Below, piece after piece: positions 1 through 7,611 of a stretch of 14,389 nucleotides of DNA; position 1 is the first letter of the stretch, and each line of letters starts with the position of its first letter. Below the pieces are notes generated by a model that did no database searches, was not told where the DNA came from, and saw nothing but the letters and a program-made list of their open reading frames with translations. Location of the stretch: positions 1-14,389 of the forward strand of contig CAJWTF010000097.1 in NCBI GenBank assembly GCA_913046825.1, written 5' to 3'. The position numbers were made by a program, and so were the translations under genes. This DNA comes from an uncultured Rickettsiales bacterium (lineage in GTDB: Bacteria > Pseudomonadota > Alphaproteobacteria > UBA8366).

Positions 1-1583
1 AACATCTGTCTCGGGATTAGATCCTTAAGCCTTTGGCAAACCTGGCGTCCACGGTGCTCCGCTTGGCTCCGGTGGACGATCATCGAGAGCGCGTCGACTG
101 GTTCTGCATTGACCAGAATGGAGACCTTCACGAGATCGCCTTTCTCGTAATCGAGCATTTCGTAATCGAAGCTGGCATAACCGCGCGAGATTGATTTCAG
201 TCGGTCGTAGAAATCAAATACCACCTCGTTCAGCGGCAGGCGATAGACCGCCATGGGCCGGTTGCCGACGTATGTTAGGTCTAGCTGTTCGCCGCGTCGC
301 TCTGTGCAGAGCGACAATACTGCGCCGAGATAATCGTCCGGGACCAGGATCGTCGCTTTGATCCACGGCTCTTCTATATCGGCAATTTCGACCGGGTCCG
401 GATAATCCGCCGGATTGTGCAATTCGATCAGATCGCCATTGTTTTTGTGGATTCGATAGACGACCGATGGCGCGGTGGTGATTAGGTCGAGATCGAATTC
501 CCGGTTGAGGCGTTCTTGTACGATCTCCAGGTGTAACATGCCCAGGCAACCGCAGCGGTAGCCGAAACCGAGGGCGGCGGAGCTTTCCGGCTCAAAATGC
601 AGGCTGGAGTCGTTCAGCGCGAGTTTGGCGAGGCTGTCGCGCAAATCTTCGTAATCGTTGGTATCGACCGGGAACAGGCCGCAGAATACCACGGGTATGG
701 TTGGGCGGAAGCCTGGCAGCGCCGTTTCGGTCGGGCGTCTATCCTCGGTTAGCGTATCGCCGATCTTGCAATCGGCAACGGATTTGATGCTGGCGGTGAT
801 ATAACCGATCTCACCTGGGCCCAGCGCGCCGGTCTCGACCCGTTTCGGCGTGAAGACGCCGACGCGGTCGACTTGATGGACGGCGCCAGTCGCCATCATG
901 CGGATTTTCATATCCTTCTTCAGCGTGCCCTCGTGCACCCGCACGAGGGTGACAACGCCGAGATAGGGATCGTACCAGGAATCCACCAACATGGTTTTCA
1001 AGGACGCATCCGGGTCGCCCGCCACGGGCGGCGGTGAGCGTTTGACCAGCGCTTCCAGGACGTCTTGGATGCCCTCTCCGGTCTTCGCTGAAATATTGAT
1101 GGCGTGTTCGCTGTCGAGGCCGATGACTTCCTCTATTTGCTGGCGGATGCGCTCGGGCTCGGCCGACGGCAGGTCGATCTTGTTGAGGACGGGTATGACT
1201 TCGTGATCCGCATCAATGGCGAGGTACGCATTGGCCAATGTCTGCGCTTCCACTCCTTGGCTGGCGTCGACCAGCAAGAGTGAGCCCTCGCAAGCAGCCA
1301 GGCTGCGGCTGACTTCGTAGGAGAAATCGACGTGTCCCGGCGTGTCCATCAAGTTCAGCGTATAAGTCTCGCCGTCCGAAGCCTTGTATTGCAGGCGCAC
1401 GGTCTGCGCCTTAATCGTGATGCCGCGCTCGCGCTCGATATCCATCGAGTCGAGGACTTGCTGTTTCATCTCTCGCGTCTCGAGACCGCCGCAAAATTCG
1501 ATCAAGCGGTCGGCCAGCGTCGATTTCCCATGGTCGATATGGGCGATGATGGAGAAATTACGGATATGCGCGGTGTCGGTCAT
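1..1583 (-). CDS. lepA: Elongation factor 4 (LepA), 3' end outside window
   Basis: Translational GTPase that binds the ribosome and back-translocates or rescues stalled elongation complexes; acts in the cytoplasm or at the inner membrane. The ATG at 1583 gives the family N-terminus, with the P-loop AHIDHGKST at residues 14-22, the G3 motif DTPGH at 80-84 and NKID at 134-137. The switch region (RERGITIK) lies at 51-58. An EF-G-like central part follows, and the LepA-typical stretch [14 protein letters not shown] is seen around residues 337-350. The frame is open for 527 codons with no break. It leaves the window in the conserved segment KDLIPRQM, so roughly 70-75 C-terminal residues are missing by comparison with the usual ~600. 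No strong Shine-Dalgarno precedes the ATG, but the protein start is unambiguous from homology. An uncharacterised gene lies 88 bases upstream on the same strand. Confidence 0.97.
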   Translation of the reverse strand, partial: MTDTAHIRNFSIIAHIDHGKSTLADRLIEFCGGLETREMKQQVLDSMDIERERGITIKAQTVRLQYKASDGETYTLNLMDTPGHVDFSYEVSRSLAACEGSLLLVDASQGVEAQTLANAYLAIDADHEVIPVLNKIDLPSAEPERIRQQIEEVIGLDSEHAINISAKTGEGIQDVLEALVKRSPPPVAGDPDASLKTMLVDSWYDPYLGVVTLVRVHEGTLKKDMKIRMMATGAVHQVDRVGVFTPKRVETGALGPGEIGYITASIKSVADCKIGDTLTEDRRPTETALPGFRPTIPVVFCGLFPVDTNDYEDLRDSLAKLALNDSSLHFEPESSAALGFGYRCGCLGMLHLEIVQERLNREFDLDLITTAPSVVYRIHKNNGDLIELHNPADYPDPVEIADIEEPWIKATILVPDDYLGAVLSLCTERRGEQLDLTYVGNRPMAVYRLPLNEVVFDFYDRLKSISRGYASFDYEMLDYEKGDLVKVSILVNAEPVDALSMIVHRSQAEHRGRQVCQRLKDLIPRQM

Positions 1584-1671
1584 CGCAATTGTTTCTGTAT
1601 CCTATGGAGTGGCGTGGAATGTAGGGTCGGCGCGGCAATAGCGCAATCGTTCCGTGACCGGTCCGGGGGAT

Positions 1672-2190
1672 TCAGTGTATAGCCTGTTCGCCCAGCGGCG
1701 CTTGGACATTGGGATCGCCGACGCCCACAGCCAGGCCCCATTCAGCCTTTTTTGTCAGCGAGGTGATCTGATGGCAGAAGGCGTGCAGCAGATGTTCATT
1801 TAGGTTCAATCCGATTTTTTGGTTTTCCGCGGTCTTCAGGTTCAGCCGCACGCCCCCCGTCGGCAGCGGTGTGCACTGCCCGCCGGTGGCCAGCATCGGT
1901 TTCTCCGTCGAGGGTTTGTTGATCTTCTCCTCGTCGTGCTTTTTCGTCATGTTGGTCTTCTGTAGGGCGTCGTTATGTTGCATCGCCATCACCGCGCGTT
2001 TGACTTGCGGTGTGGTCGTCGGTGCGGCCGCTGTTTCCGGAGGCAGTGACTGTTCCTCGACACCTTTGATGAGCGCTGGCCACAACACGTTAATGAAACG
2101 CCGAGTGAGCCAGATTTGATGCTCGTCACGCGCTGTCGTGCTGACACGCAGTAGCAACCGGTCTTCGGTTGCCGAATAACTCATTGTCAT
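1672..2190 (-). CDS. Conserved-looking hypothetical protein, 172 aa
   Basis: I do not recognise a named family. The N-terminal third carries a compact block (residues ~11-45: LLLRVSTTARDEHQIW, then LTRRFINVLWPAL) that looks like a structured domain. The middle (about 50-100) is rich in Pro, Thr, Lys, Gln and Glu and is probably disordered. The C-terminal part (about 105-155, with GGVRLNLKTAEN and LNLNEHLLHAFCHQI) looks ordered again. There is no signal peptide or membrane segment. The start at 2190 (MTMSYS) is preferred because the longer frame to 2385 would run through the divergent dioxygenase gene and its ribosome binding site, and its extra residues look like antisense translation. An alternative ATG lies at 2184. 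It sits 88 bases upstream of lepA on the same strand and may be cotranscribed with it. Function unknown. Confidence 0.7.
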   Translation of the reverse strand: MTMSYSATEDRLLLRVSTTARDEHQIWLTRRFINVLWPALIKGVEEQSLPPETAAAPTTTPQVKRAVMAMQHNDALQKTNMTKKHDEEKINKPSTEKPMLATGGQCTPLPTGGVRLNLKTAENQKIGLNLNEHLLHAFCHQITSLTKKAEWGLAVGVGDPNVQAPLGEQAIH

Positions 2191-2259
2191 CTGATGGAGA
2201 GAGTTAGACACAGTCTCGTCCTTGGTTGGTGGTTGTTGTAATATAACGTGTGAAGGACC

Positions 2260-2265
2260 AGGAGG
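2260..2265 (+). promoter_or_regulatory. Shine-Dalgarno fixing the dioxygenase start
   Basis: AGGAGG ends 7 bases before the ATG at 2273. It rules out the in-frame ATG at 2222, which would add 17 residues that do not resemble the family. Confidence 0.85.
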
Positions 2266-2272
2266 CGAGCCA

Positions 2273-3109
2273 ATGGGTATAGAAATTCGGCCACTGAGCG
2301 ATGTAATGGCGGCTGAGGCAGTCGGCGTCAATCTGAAGACGGGCGTTTCGCCCTCGGAGCGCGATGCACTGCGCCAGGCGATCACCGATCATTTGGTTCT
2401 CTGTATTCGCGGGCAGGATTTAGCGCCCACGGAATTGGCCGAGGCCTCAAGCCTATTCGGTGAACCCAAGACCTTTGTGCTGCGCAACGACCGAATTGAA
2501 GACGCGCCCGAGGTCTCCATCGTCTCGAACCGACCGCCGTTACTCGGCGGCAAGCCCTTGGTCCAAGCTAAGCACTGGCACACCGACGATTCCTATCTGG
2601 CCGAACCCGCGACGTTGACCTTGTTGCACGCGGTGACGTTGCCGGTCGTGGGGGGAGATACTGAGTTCATAAATTGCTATATGGTGCTGGATGCACTTCC
2701 GCCGAATTTGCGTGGCCGGGTCGACGGTTTGCGGGCGGTACATAAATATCTCAGCCGCCGCAATGAATCCTGGGTCGCGAAACGCTCCGGTGAAGAGGAG
2801 GACGAGACCCCCGATGTCGATCACCCAATGATCCGCACCCACCCCTTGAGTGGGCGCATTTCGCTCTATATCAACCCGAACCGGATCGACCATATTCTTG
2901 GCTGGGATGAGGAGGCGAGCGATGCCTTGCTCGACCCTCTATATGAATTCGCTTTCCAGCCCTGGTTCCAATACCGTCACAATTGGCAGCCGGGCGATCT
3001 CGTGATCTGGGATAATCGCTGCACCATGCATCGTGCCAACGCGGACTACGACCTGACTCAACCTCGGGTTATGCATCGAGTGATGCTTGAGGGTGAAATT
3101 CCGCAGTGA
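2273..3109 (+). CDS. TauD/TfdA-family 2-oxoglutarate/Fe(II)-dependent dioxygenase
   Basis: Non-haem iron oxygenase, 278 aa, a usual length for the TauD/TfdA family. Such enzymes couple oxidative decarboxylation of 2-oxoglutarate to hydroxylation of a small substrate (taurine, 2,4-D and others). Visible iron ligands are H103 and D105 in HWHTDD, and H253 in CTMHRA. T130 in GGDT and R265 or R269 near the C-terminus (PRVMHRVM) match the residues that bind 2-oxoglutarate in TauD. The protein is soluble, with no signal peptide. The start follows from the AGGAGG 7 bases upstream and from the family N-terminus (IEIRPLSD). It is divergent from the hypothetical gene on the left (82-base gap). Downstream on the same strand are the FMN-dependent dehydrogenase and MFS genes, but a 426-base gap argues against tight coupling. 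The substrate cannot be read from sequence. Confidence 0.93.
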   Translation: MGIEIRPLSDVMAAEAVGVNLKTGVSPSERDALRQAITDHLVLCIRGQDLAPTELAEASSLFGEPKTFVLRNDRIEDAPEVSIVSNRPPLLGGKPLVQAKHWHTDDSYLAEPATLTLLHAVTLPVVGGDTEFINCYMVLDALPPNLRGRVDGLRAVHKYLSRRNESWVAKRSGEEEDETPDVDHPMIRTHPLSGRISLYINPNRIDHILGWDEEASDALLDPLYEFAFQPWFQYRHNWQPGDLVIWDNRCTMHRANADYDLTQPRVMHRVMLEGEIPQ

Positions 3110-3231
3110 ATTCGTGAAAATTTTACGATTTGATAAACCGGTCGTTAACCAAATGCGAGATATTGTGCCACCATGGCAAGTTTCGGAGAGGAATTCCGAT
3201 CCAGTACGGATTGACGTTGTCAGAGAAGACG
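3110..3231. other. Intergenic stretch after the dioxygenase gene
   Basis: AT-richer than its surroundings. I see no clear terminator hairpin, tRNA or convincing promoter. The reading frame of the ORF remnant that follows stays open back to a TAA at 3145. Confidence 0.4.
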
Positions 3232-3414
3232 ATGCATAAGGGAAAGAAGCTAATGGAAGGTTACGACATGCCGACAATGGAGTAAGTCGCGGATTACAAT
3301 CACTTCTGCGCCAACCGTTTCCCATCGTTTTTCCAGCTCAAACTTGTCAATGAACCCGACGCACCGCCGTTGATGGCGCTCTACGTTCTCGCCGGCCGTC
3401 GGATGGACGTCTGA
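3232..3414 (+). pseudogene. Coding-like remnant interrupted by an in-frame TAA
   Basis: An ATG at 3232 opens a short frame (MHKGKKLMEGYDMPTME) that meets TAA at 3283-3285. The same frame then continues for 42 more codons (beginning VADYNHFCANRFPSFF) to TGA at 3412-3414. The codons after the stop are GC-rich at position three and the residues look like real protein, with aromatic, Pro and Leu-rich patches (residues LMALYVLAGRRMDV at the end). This suggests a decayed gene or gene fragment. I do not recognise the family. It could instead be chance, since the stretch is short. Confidence 0.35.
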
Positions 3415-3535
3415 TCCTTTTGCCTTCTAAGTCATAATTTGAAGCGAGGGATAGCCGGCTTTGCCGATGGTCGCGCCTTGTGCGCGATCTATGTGTAATG
3501 GAGCTTTGCCCCTTACCTGACGAGAAGATCCGAAC
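3415..3535 (+). promoter_or_regulatory. Leader region of the dehydrogenase-MFS unit
   Basis: 121 bases with no recognisable gene. This is the most likely place for the promoter of the downstream pair. I could not pick a convincing -35/-10 pair, and the sequence just before the ATG (GAGAAGATCC) gives only a modest ribosome binding site. Confidence 0.3.
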
Positions 3536-4630
3536 ATGTCGAACGAACCAAATGTGGACTTTGAAACGCTCCACGAGATTGTCCAGCGCGCGAAATTGAA
3601 CTTATCCCGGCATCTCTGGGATTACCTCGTGGGCGGGACTGAAACCGAAATGACCTTAAAGCGGAACCGGCATGCGCTGGATTGCTGGGGCTTTCGGCCA
3701 AGGGTTTTGAACGATGTCTCCAAGGTCAATTGCTCGACTGAGCTCTTGGGGCGCAAGCTGCGGCTTCCCATCATCTTGGCGCCCATCGGCTCGCTCGAGT
3801 CATTTCATCCGGGTGGCGGCGTCAGCTCCAGTCTGGCGGCAGCGGAGTTCGGCGTTTGCCATATGCTCAGTTCCGTCTCGGGACCGGGCCTTGAGGAAGT
3901 CGCTAAATGCGCCGACAACATGAAAATCTTCCAGCTCTATGTTCGGGGCGGTGACGATTTCGTCGATGAGATGGCGCAGCGCGCCATAGATGCGGGCTAC
4001 GACGCTTTCGCGATCACCGTCGACACCGCGCATTACAGCCGCCGTGAGCGCGATATCGCCAAACGGTTCGAAAAGTCCTGGGCGCGCCGGAACAGCGCCA
4101 ATTGGAACTACCAGGCGACGTTCGACTGGAAATGTTTGGAGCGTTTCAAATCAAAGCACGACATTCCGCTTTTCATCAAGGGCATTGCCACGCCGCAGGA
4201 CGCGGTGAAGTGTGTCGAGCTCGGTGTAGAGGGTGTCTACGTCTCGAACCACGGTGGCCGCCAACTAGATCACGGACTCGGTTCTTGCGCCGTCCTTCCG
4301 GAGATCGTCGACGCCATCGACAAGAGATCGCTCGTCGTGGTTGATGGCAGCATCTGCCGCGGCACCGATGTGGTGAAAGCCATAGCTCTTGGCGCCGATG
4401 CGGTCGGGATGGGCCGGATGCAGGGCTTCGGTCTTGCCGCTGCCGGGCCTGCCGGTGTGGTACGGATGCTGGAGATATTGGAAGACGAAGTCAGCAAGGT
4501 GCTGGGCCTCTTGGGCGTCAACAGCTTGGCGGAAGTCGACCGCAGCTACTTGGCTCCAGCCCCGGCCTTATCCGACCCGCACGCGCTCAGTGGATTTCCG
4601 CTCCTCGATATCGACGCCAATCCCTACTAA
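3536..4630 (+). CDS. FMN-dependent 2-hydroxy-acid dehydrogenase/oxidase
   Basis: Member of the glycolate oxidase / L-lactate dehydrogenase / mandelate dehydrogenase family, oxidising an L-2-hydroxy acid to the 2-oxo acid with FMN. At 364 aa it is full length. The catalytic signature SNHGGRQLD lies at residues 237-245, with base H239 and substrate-binding R242. Other family landmarks are DYLVGG (29-34, with the substrate Tyr at 30), QLYV (133-136), ITVDT (160-164), FIKGI (213-217) and the FMN phosphate loop ending GMGR (291-294). The usual DGGxRRG motif reads DGSICRG (270-276), a mild departure in the FMN loop. No signal peptide or membrane helix is seen, so it should be cytoplasmic or peripheral. 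An MFS transporter gene begins 18 bases later, probably in the same operon. Possible substrates are lactate, glycolate, mandelate or similar; none is fixed by sequence. Confidence 0.93.
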   Translation: MSNEPNVDFETLHEIVQRAKLNLSRHLWDYLVGGTETEMTLKRNRHALDCWGFRPRVLNDVSKVNCSTELLGRKLRLPIILAPIGSLESFHPGGGVSSSLAAAEFGVCHMLSSVSGPGLEEVAKCADNMKIFQLYVRGGDDFVDEMAQRAIDAGYDAFAITVDTAHYSRRERDIAKRFEKSWARRNSANWNYQATFDWKCLERFKSKHDIPLFIKGIATPQDAVKCVELGVEGVYVSNHGGRQLDHGLGSCAVLPEIVDAIDKRSLVVVDGSICRGTDVVKAIALGADAVGMGRMQGFGLAAAGPAGVVRMLEILEDEVSKVLGLLGVNSLAEVDRSYLAPAPALSDPHALSGFPLLDIDANPY

Positions 4631-4648
4631 GAAAACGCGCCGCACGTC

Positions 4649-5857
4649 ATGATGCTTTCCGACGAGAACCGGTTGGAGGGCCCATGGCGCTTGCGGATCG
4701 CCATGCTGATGGGCGCGCATGTTGTGGGCACGATCAATGTCGTGTCTGTTTTGGCTATGGCGCCGGTGATCCAGCGGGAGCTCGATCTCACCGCGACCGA
4801 AGTCGGCCTTGTAATGACAGCCTATTATTGCGGCCAGGCGGTTTGGTCTCTGCCGGCGGGGATGTTCGTCGACCGCATTGGGGTGGGGCGTAGTCTCACC
4901 GGTGCCATGATTGGGATTGCGTTTGGCGCGATAATAGTCGCGACCGCGCCCAATTTAACTTTCATTTTGTGCGGCATGTTGTTGATGGGAAGTGGTTATT
5001 CTTTCACGAATCCCTCGACGGCGAAGGGTGTTTACGACTGGTTTCCGCAGCAACGCCGCGCGACCGTGATGGGCGCGAAACAGACGGGTGTGCCGCTCGG
5101 CGGTGTGATAGCAGCCGGCTTTGGCGCCCTCGTGGCCACTATCGATTGGCGCGTGATCTTGGGTGGAGTCGTTATATTGACGCTGATTTTCGGCATTGCT
5201 TGTATGACATTGAGCGAACCACAAAAAGAACGGCCTGAGGTACGAACCAGTCCCTTCGCGGGATTACGTGAATTGTTCGGCGATATGAATTATGGGCGCT
5301 TTGCGCTCTCGAACCTGCTCTACAATTTTGGGCAAGGAAATTTCTTCGCCTTCCTCACTTTGTTCATCCGTGATGCGACGATGGCCGGTCAGGAATTCGC
5401 CAGTCTCTGTCTAGGGGTGGCACAGGCTGCGAGCGCCGCCGCCCGTTTCGGATGGGGCGTTGTCAGCGATATGTTTATGGGTGGTAGGCGAAAAGGCCTC
5501 GTCGTTGGGATCGGCATTGTTTCTGCGTTGTTGTTGGCGATGATGCCTCTGATGTCCGAAGATTGGCCGGTCTTCGCGATTCTATTGATTGTCTCCGGCC
5601 TCGGCATTACGGTCGCGAGTTATGCGGGGCTCATGCAAACCATGTCGGTCGAAGCTGTGGTCCCGCGTTTAACCGGCTCCGCCGTCGGATATAACGGTAT
5701 CTGCACCCATCTTGGTGGGATTGTCGGCCCGCCTGCCTTTGGTGCGATCGTCGATGCGACCGGGAGTTATGGTGGCGGATGGTTGTTGACCGGTGTGGTG
5801 CTTGCTGTCGGCGTTTTCGTCGTCGGTTTTGGATTTAAGGCGGGCAGAAAACCCTAA
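4649..5857 (+). CDS. MFS transporter, 402 aa
   Basis: Major facilitator superfamily permease in the inner membrane with about 12 hydrophobic segments. MFS motif A between TM2 and TM3 is visible as GMFVDRIGVGR (71-81), and its second-half counterpart is near 270-281 (GVVSDMFMGGRR). A central hydrophilic loop (about 188-212) separates the halves. The segment WFPQQRRATVMG followed by KQTGVPLGG (131-152) resembles TM4-TM5 of anion/organic-acid transporters. The start is the first of two adjacent ATGs (4649, 4652), and no strong Shine-Dalgarno is present. The gene begins 18 bases after the FMN-dependent dehydrogenase, so translation is probably coupled and the substrate is likely that enzyme's hydroxy acid or a related carboxylate (inference). 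The gene ends inside the left arm of a large inverted repeat. Confidence 0.92.
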   Translation: MMLSDENRLEGPWRLRIAMLMGAHVVGTINVVSVLAMAPVIQRELDLTATEVGLVMTAYYCGQAVWSLPAGMFVDRIGVGRSLTGAMIGIAFGAIIVATAPNLTFILCGMLLMGSGYSFTNPSTAKGVYDWFPQQRRATVMGAKQTGVPLGGVIAAGFGALVATIDWRVILGGVVILTLIFGIACMTLSEPQKERPEVRTSPFAGLRELFGDMNYGRFALSNLLYNFGQGNFFAFLTLFIRDATMAGQEFASLCLGVAQAASAAARFGWGVVSDMFMGGRRKGLVVGIGIVSALLLAMMPLMSEDWPVFAILLIVSGLGITVASYAGLMQTMSVEAVVPRLTGSAVGYNGICTHLGGIVGPPAFGAIVDATGSYGGGWLLTGVVLAVGVFVVGFGFKAGRKP

Positions 5858-5931
5858 CCCTCCCCCCCAAGGGGAGAGGGACTATGACTTGCCGCTCGGT
5901 ATTATTCCCTCTCCCCTTGGGGAAGAGGGTT
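5856..5931. terminator. Large inverted repeat between convergent genes, likely bidirectional terminator / REP-like element
   Basis: The 26-base arms at 5856-5881 and 5906-5931 are reverse complements with only two mismatches, separated by a 24-base loop. Each arm also holds its own small palindrome (CCCCAAGGGG / CCCCTTGGGG), so alternative small hairpins can form. The left arm overlaps the last two bases of the MFS stop codon. The SDR on the other strand ends 25 bases beyond the right arm. There is no long T-tract. The C/G-rich, repeat-like composition resembles dispersed palindromic elements of GC-rich proteobacteria, which often sit between convergent genes. Confidence 0.75.
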
Positions 5932-5955
5932 AAGGCGAGGGGGTTACTAAAAAAC

Positions 5956-6738
5956 TTAAACGACGGGGCAGAGGCCACCGTCGACATTAATTGCGGTGCC
6001 GGTGATGTAGCCGCCGTGATCAGACGCCAAAAGGCAGGCAATCGCGGCGTACTCTTCCGCCTTGCCGACCCGGCCCATAGGTAAACCCTTGCCGAAATCG
6101 GCAAGCCATTCATCGAAGCCCTTATTGTCGCCCGCATTCTTGTGCCGTTGAACCCATTGGTCGCTCTCGATGCGGCCGACCATCAAACCGTTGACGAGGA
6201 TATTGTCCGGTGCGTATTCGCATGCCATTGCCTTGGTCAACGACATCCCGGCGGCGCGGCTGATCGCGGTCGGGCCGCCTTCCGCCGGTGTTGCCTTGGC
6301 GCCGGTATTCAGCGAGTTGATGATTCGGCCCCATTTCTGTGCCTTCATGTGCGGAATGCAGAGGCGGCTGAAGCGTATGTTGGAGAATAATTTCAGCGTG
6401 ATGTCGTGTTCCCAATCCTCATCGCTCAGGTCCATGAAGGGAGAGCGTTTCGAGGTGCCGGCATTGTTGACCAGGATATCAATGGGGCCGAGGTCGGCGA
6501 CGGCGGCTGCGTGGGCGGCTTCGATTTCCGACTTCTCCAGCACATTGCAGGAATAAGCGCCGACCGTGCCGCCGGTTGCGTTCTCGATTTCCTTTTTGGT
6601 CTCGTCCAGCACGTCCTGACGGCGGGCGACGATAGCAACTTTAGCGCCGGATTCGGCAAACATCATCGCCATGGCCTTGCCGAGGCCGAGACTGCCGCCG
6701 GTGATCAGGGCAGTATGACCGTCTAAACGAACTTCCAT
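5956..6738 (-). CDS. SDR-family protein with altered catalytic residues
   Basis: Short-chain dehydrogenase/reductase fold, 260 aa. The NAD(P)-binding motif TGGSLGLG is at residues 13-20 and NNAG at 91-94. The C-terminal ITGTAINVDGG (245-255) is the usual SDR ending, so the Rossmann fold looks intact. The active site is not classical: the YxxxK position reads TAISR (157-161), with Thr for Tyr and Arg for Lys. The Asn of the tetrad falls on a Thr (about 114), and the Ser falls on N144 or S142 in NSLNTG. I recall similar divergent SDRs from other alphaproteobacteria, so this is probably a real subfamily and not decay. The start at 6738 is set by AGGAGA 7 bases upstream; the longer frame to 6771 would include that site. 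Reaction unknown; it could be a noncanonical reductase, a dehydratase-like enzyme or a binding protein. Confidence 0.9.
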   Translation of the reverse strand: MEVRLDGHTALITGGSLGLGKAMAMMFAESGAKVAIVARRQDVLDETKKEIENATGGTVGAYSCNVLEKSEIEAAHAAAVADLGPIDILVNNAGTSKRSPFMDLSDEDWEHDITLKLFSNIRFSRLCIPHMKAQKWGRIINSLNTGAKATPAEGGPTAISRAAGMSLTKAMACEYAPDNILVNGLMVGRIESDQWVQRHKNAGDNKGFDEWLADFGKGLPMGRVGKAEEYAAIACLLASDHGGYITGTAINVDGGLCPVV

Positions 6739-6852
6739 GTTATTTCTCCTGGTTAGGGACTGCCGGGACAACTGCGGCGCCCTTTGATTGATCTGCTAGG
6801 AACTTTGCCCGGAACCGGCATCGATCAAGTCGTAAAATATCGACGGCATGGG
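6739..6852 (-). promoter_or_regulatory. Spacer upstream of the SDR
   Basis: 114 bases between the HPD-protein stop and the SDR start. It contains the SDR ribosome binding site (AGGAGA on the minus strand, about 6746-6751). No confident -35/-10 pair or terminator hairpin was found. Confidence 0.35.
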
Positions 6853-7500
6853 CTATTTTTTGAGAACTGATAGGGCTTCGTGCAATTGCGTCATGAGGCC
6901 GTGATGGTCGAAGCCGTTATCTGGATGATGAACCGTCGCCAGCATTCTATACTGGGATCGGGGCTCTTTTTGATCTGGGCGCGTTTCGGGAGGAAAATCC
7001 CACACATGGAGTACCTCGGCGGCGGTTCGCACAACATTCGTCAGAGGTTCGAAGGCGAGTGCCATGACCGCGCCTTTGAGGCGGTCGATCTCGCCTTCTA
7101 CTTTTCTTAAACGGTCGCTCAGTTTCGGCTTCTTGCCTTCCTCTAGGGTCAGCGCGACAGCGCCCTGCTCCATCGCCAAGGCCATGCCAAGCGCGCAGCG
7201 AATCTCTGGTATATTGAACCCGGCAGGAAGGCGGACTTGAAGGCGCGGTTTGCGTCGCCACGGTTTGTCGGCGCCCGGCCCTGATTTGAGCACCACCTGT
7301 TCCCGGTCGTCCGGTGTTGGTTCGCCCGGATCGGGATATTTTGCAACCACGTCGCACGTTACCAGTAGTAATACCGAACGTGCCAAATCGCCCACGTTAA
7401 CCTTGCGACTTTGCGCCAGCGCGGAGACCGCATCCCGGAAGCCGGATGCACAGGGGAACGCGTAGGAACGTTTCTGATTGGTACCAATATTTGAAGCCAT
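6853..7500 (-). CDS. Hypothetical protein with C-terminal J-domain-like HPD segment
   Basis: A 215-aa soluble protein without signal peptide or membrane helices. The last ~33 residues (QYRMLATVHHPDNG at 183-196, then MTQLHEALSVLKK) look like helices II and III of a DnaJ J-domain, with the HPD motif at 192-194. Full J-domains are ~70 aa; helix I is not obvious here, and the preceding DFPPETRPD stretch is Pro-rich. The N-terminal part (about 19-48) is a helical block ending in a hydrophobic run. Residues 126-146 (KLSDRLRKVEGEIDRLKGAV) look like a short amphipathic or coiled-coil helix. Such an HPD loop normally stimulates DnaK/Hsp70 ATPase, so a co-chaperone or DnaK-recruiting role is possible but inferred. 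It lies 111 bases downstream of pheT on the same strand. ATG at 7500 is the natural start; the ribosome binding site is weak. Confidence 0.8.
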   Translation of the reverse strand: MASNIGTNQKRSYAFPCASGFRDAVSALAQSRKVNVGDLARSVLLLVTCDVVAKYPDPGEPTPDDREQVVLKSGPGADKPWRRKPRLQVRLPAGFNIPEIRCALGMALAMEQGAVALTLEEGKKPKLSDRLRKVEGEIDRLKGAVMALAFEPLTNVVRTAAEVLHVWDFPPETRPDQKEPRSQYRMLATVHHPDNGFDHHGLMTQLHEALSVLKK

Positions 7501-7611
7501 CGGTGAAGGTACGAACGTTAGCTTAATATTTTGTAGGTCGTGAATACGTGCCTAATAGATATCTTAAAAGATGCCTATCAACGTCAATGCTGTCTACTGC
7601 GAGTGCAGTTG
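7501..7611 (-). promoter_or_regulatory. Spacer between pheT and the HPD protein gene
   Basis: 111 AT-rich bases. A small hairpin (ACTGC-GAGT-GCAGT, 7596-7609) lies right after the pheT stop but lacks a T-run, so it is at best a weak terminator. A minus-strand TTGACG (7582-7587) could be a -35 box for the downstream gene, but no good -10 sits at the usual distance. Confidence 0.3.

Noticed and set aside
2191..2385. 65-residue N-terminal extension of the hypothetical protein
   Set aside because: It would overlap the dioxygenase start and ribosome binding site on the other strand, and its residues look like antisense translation.
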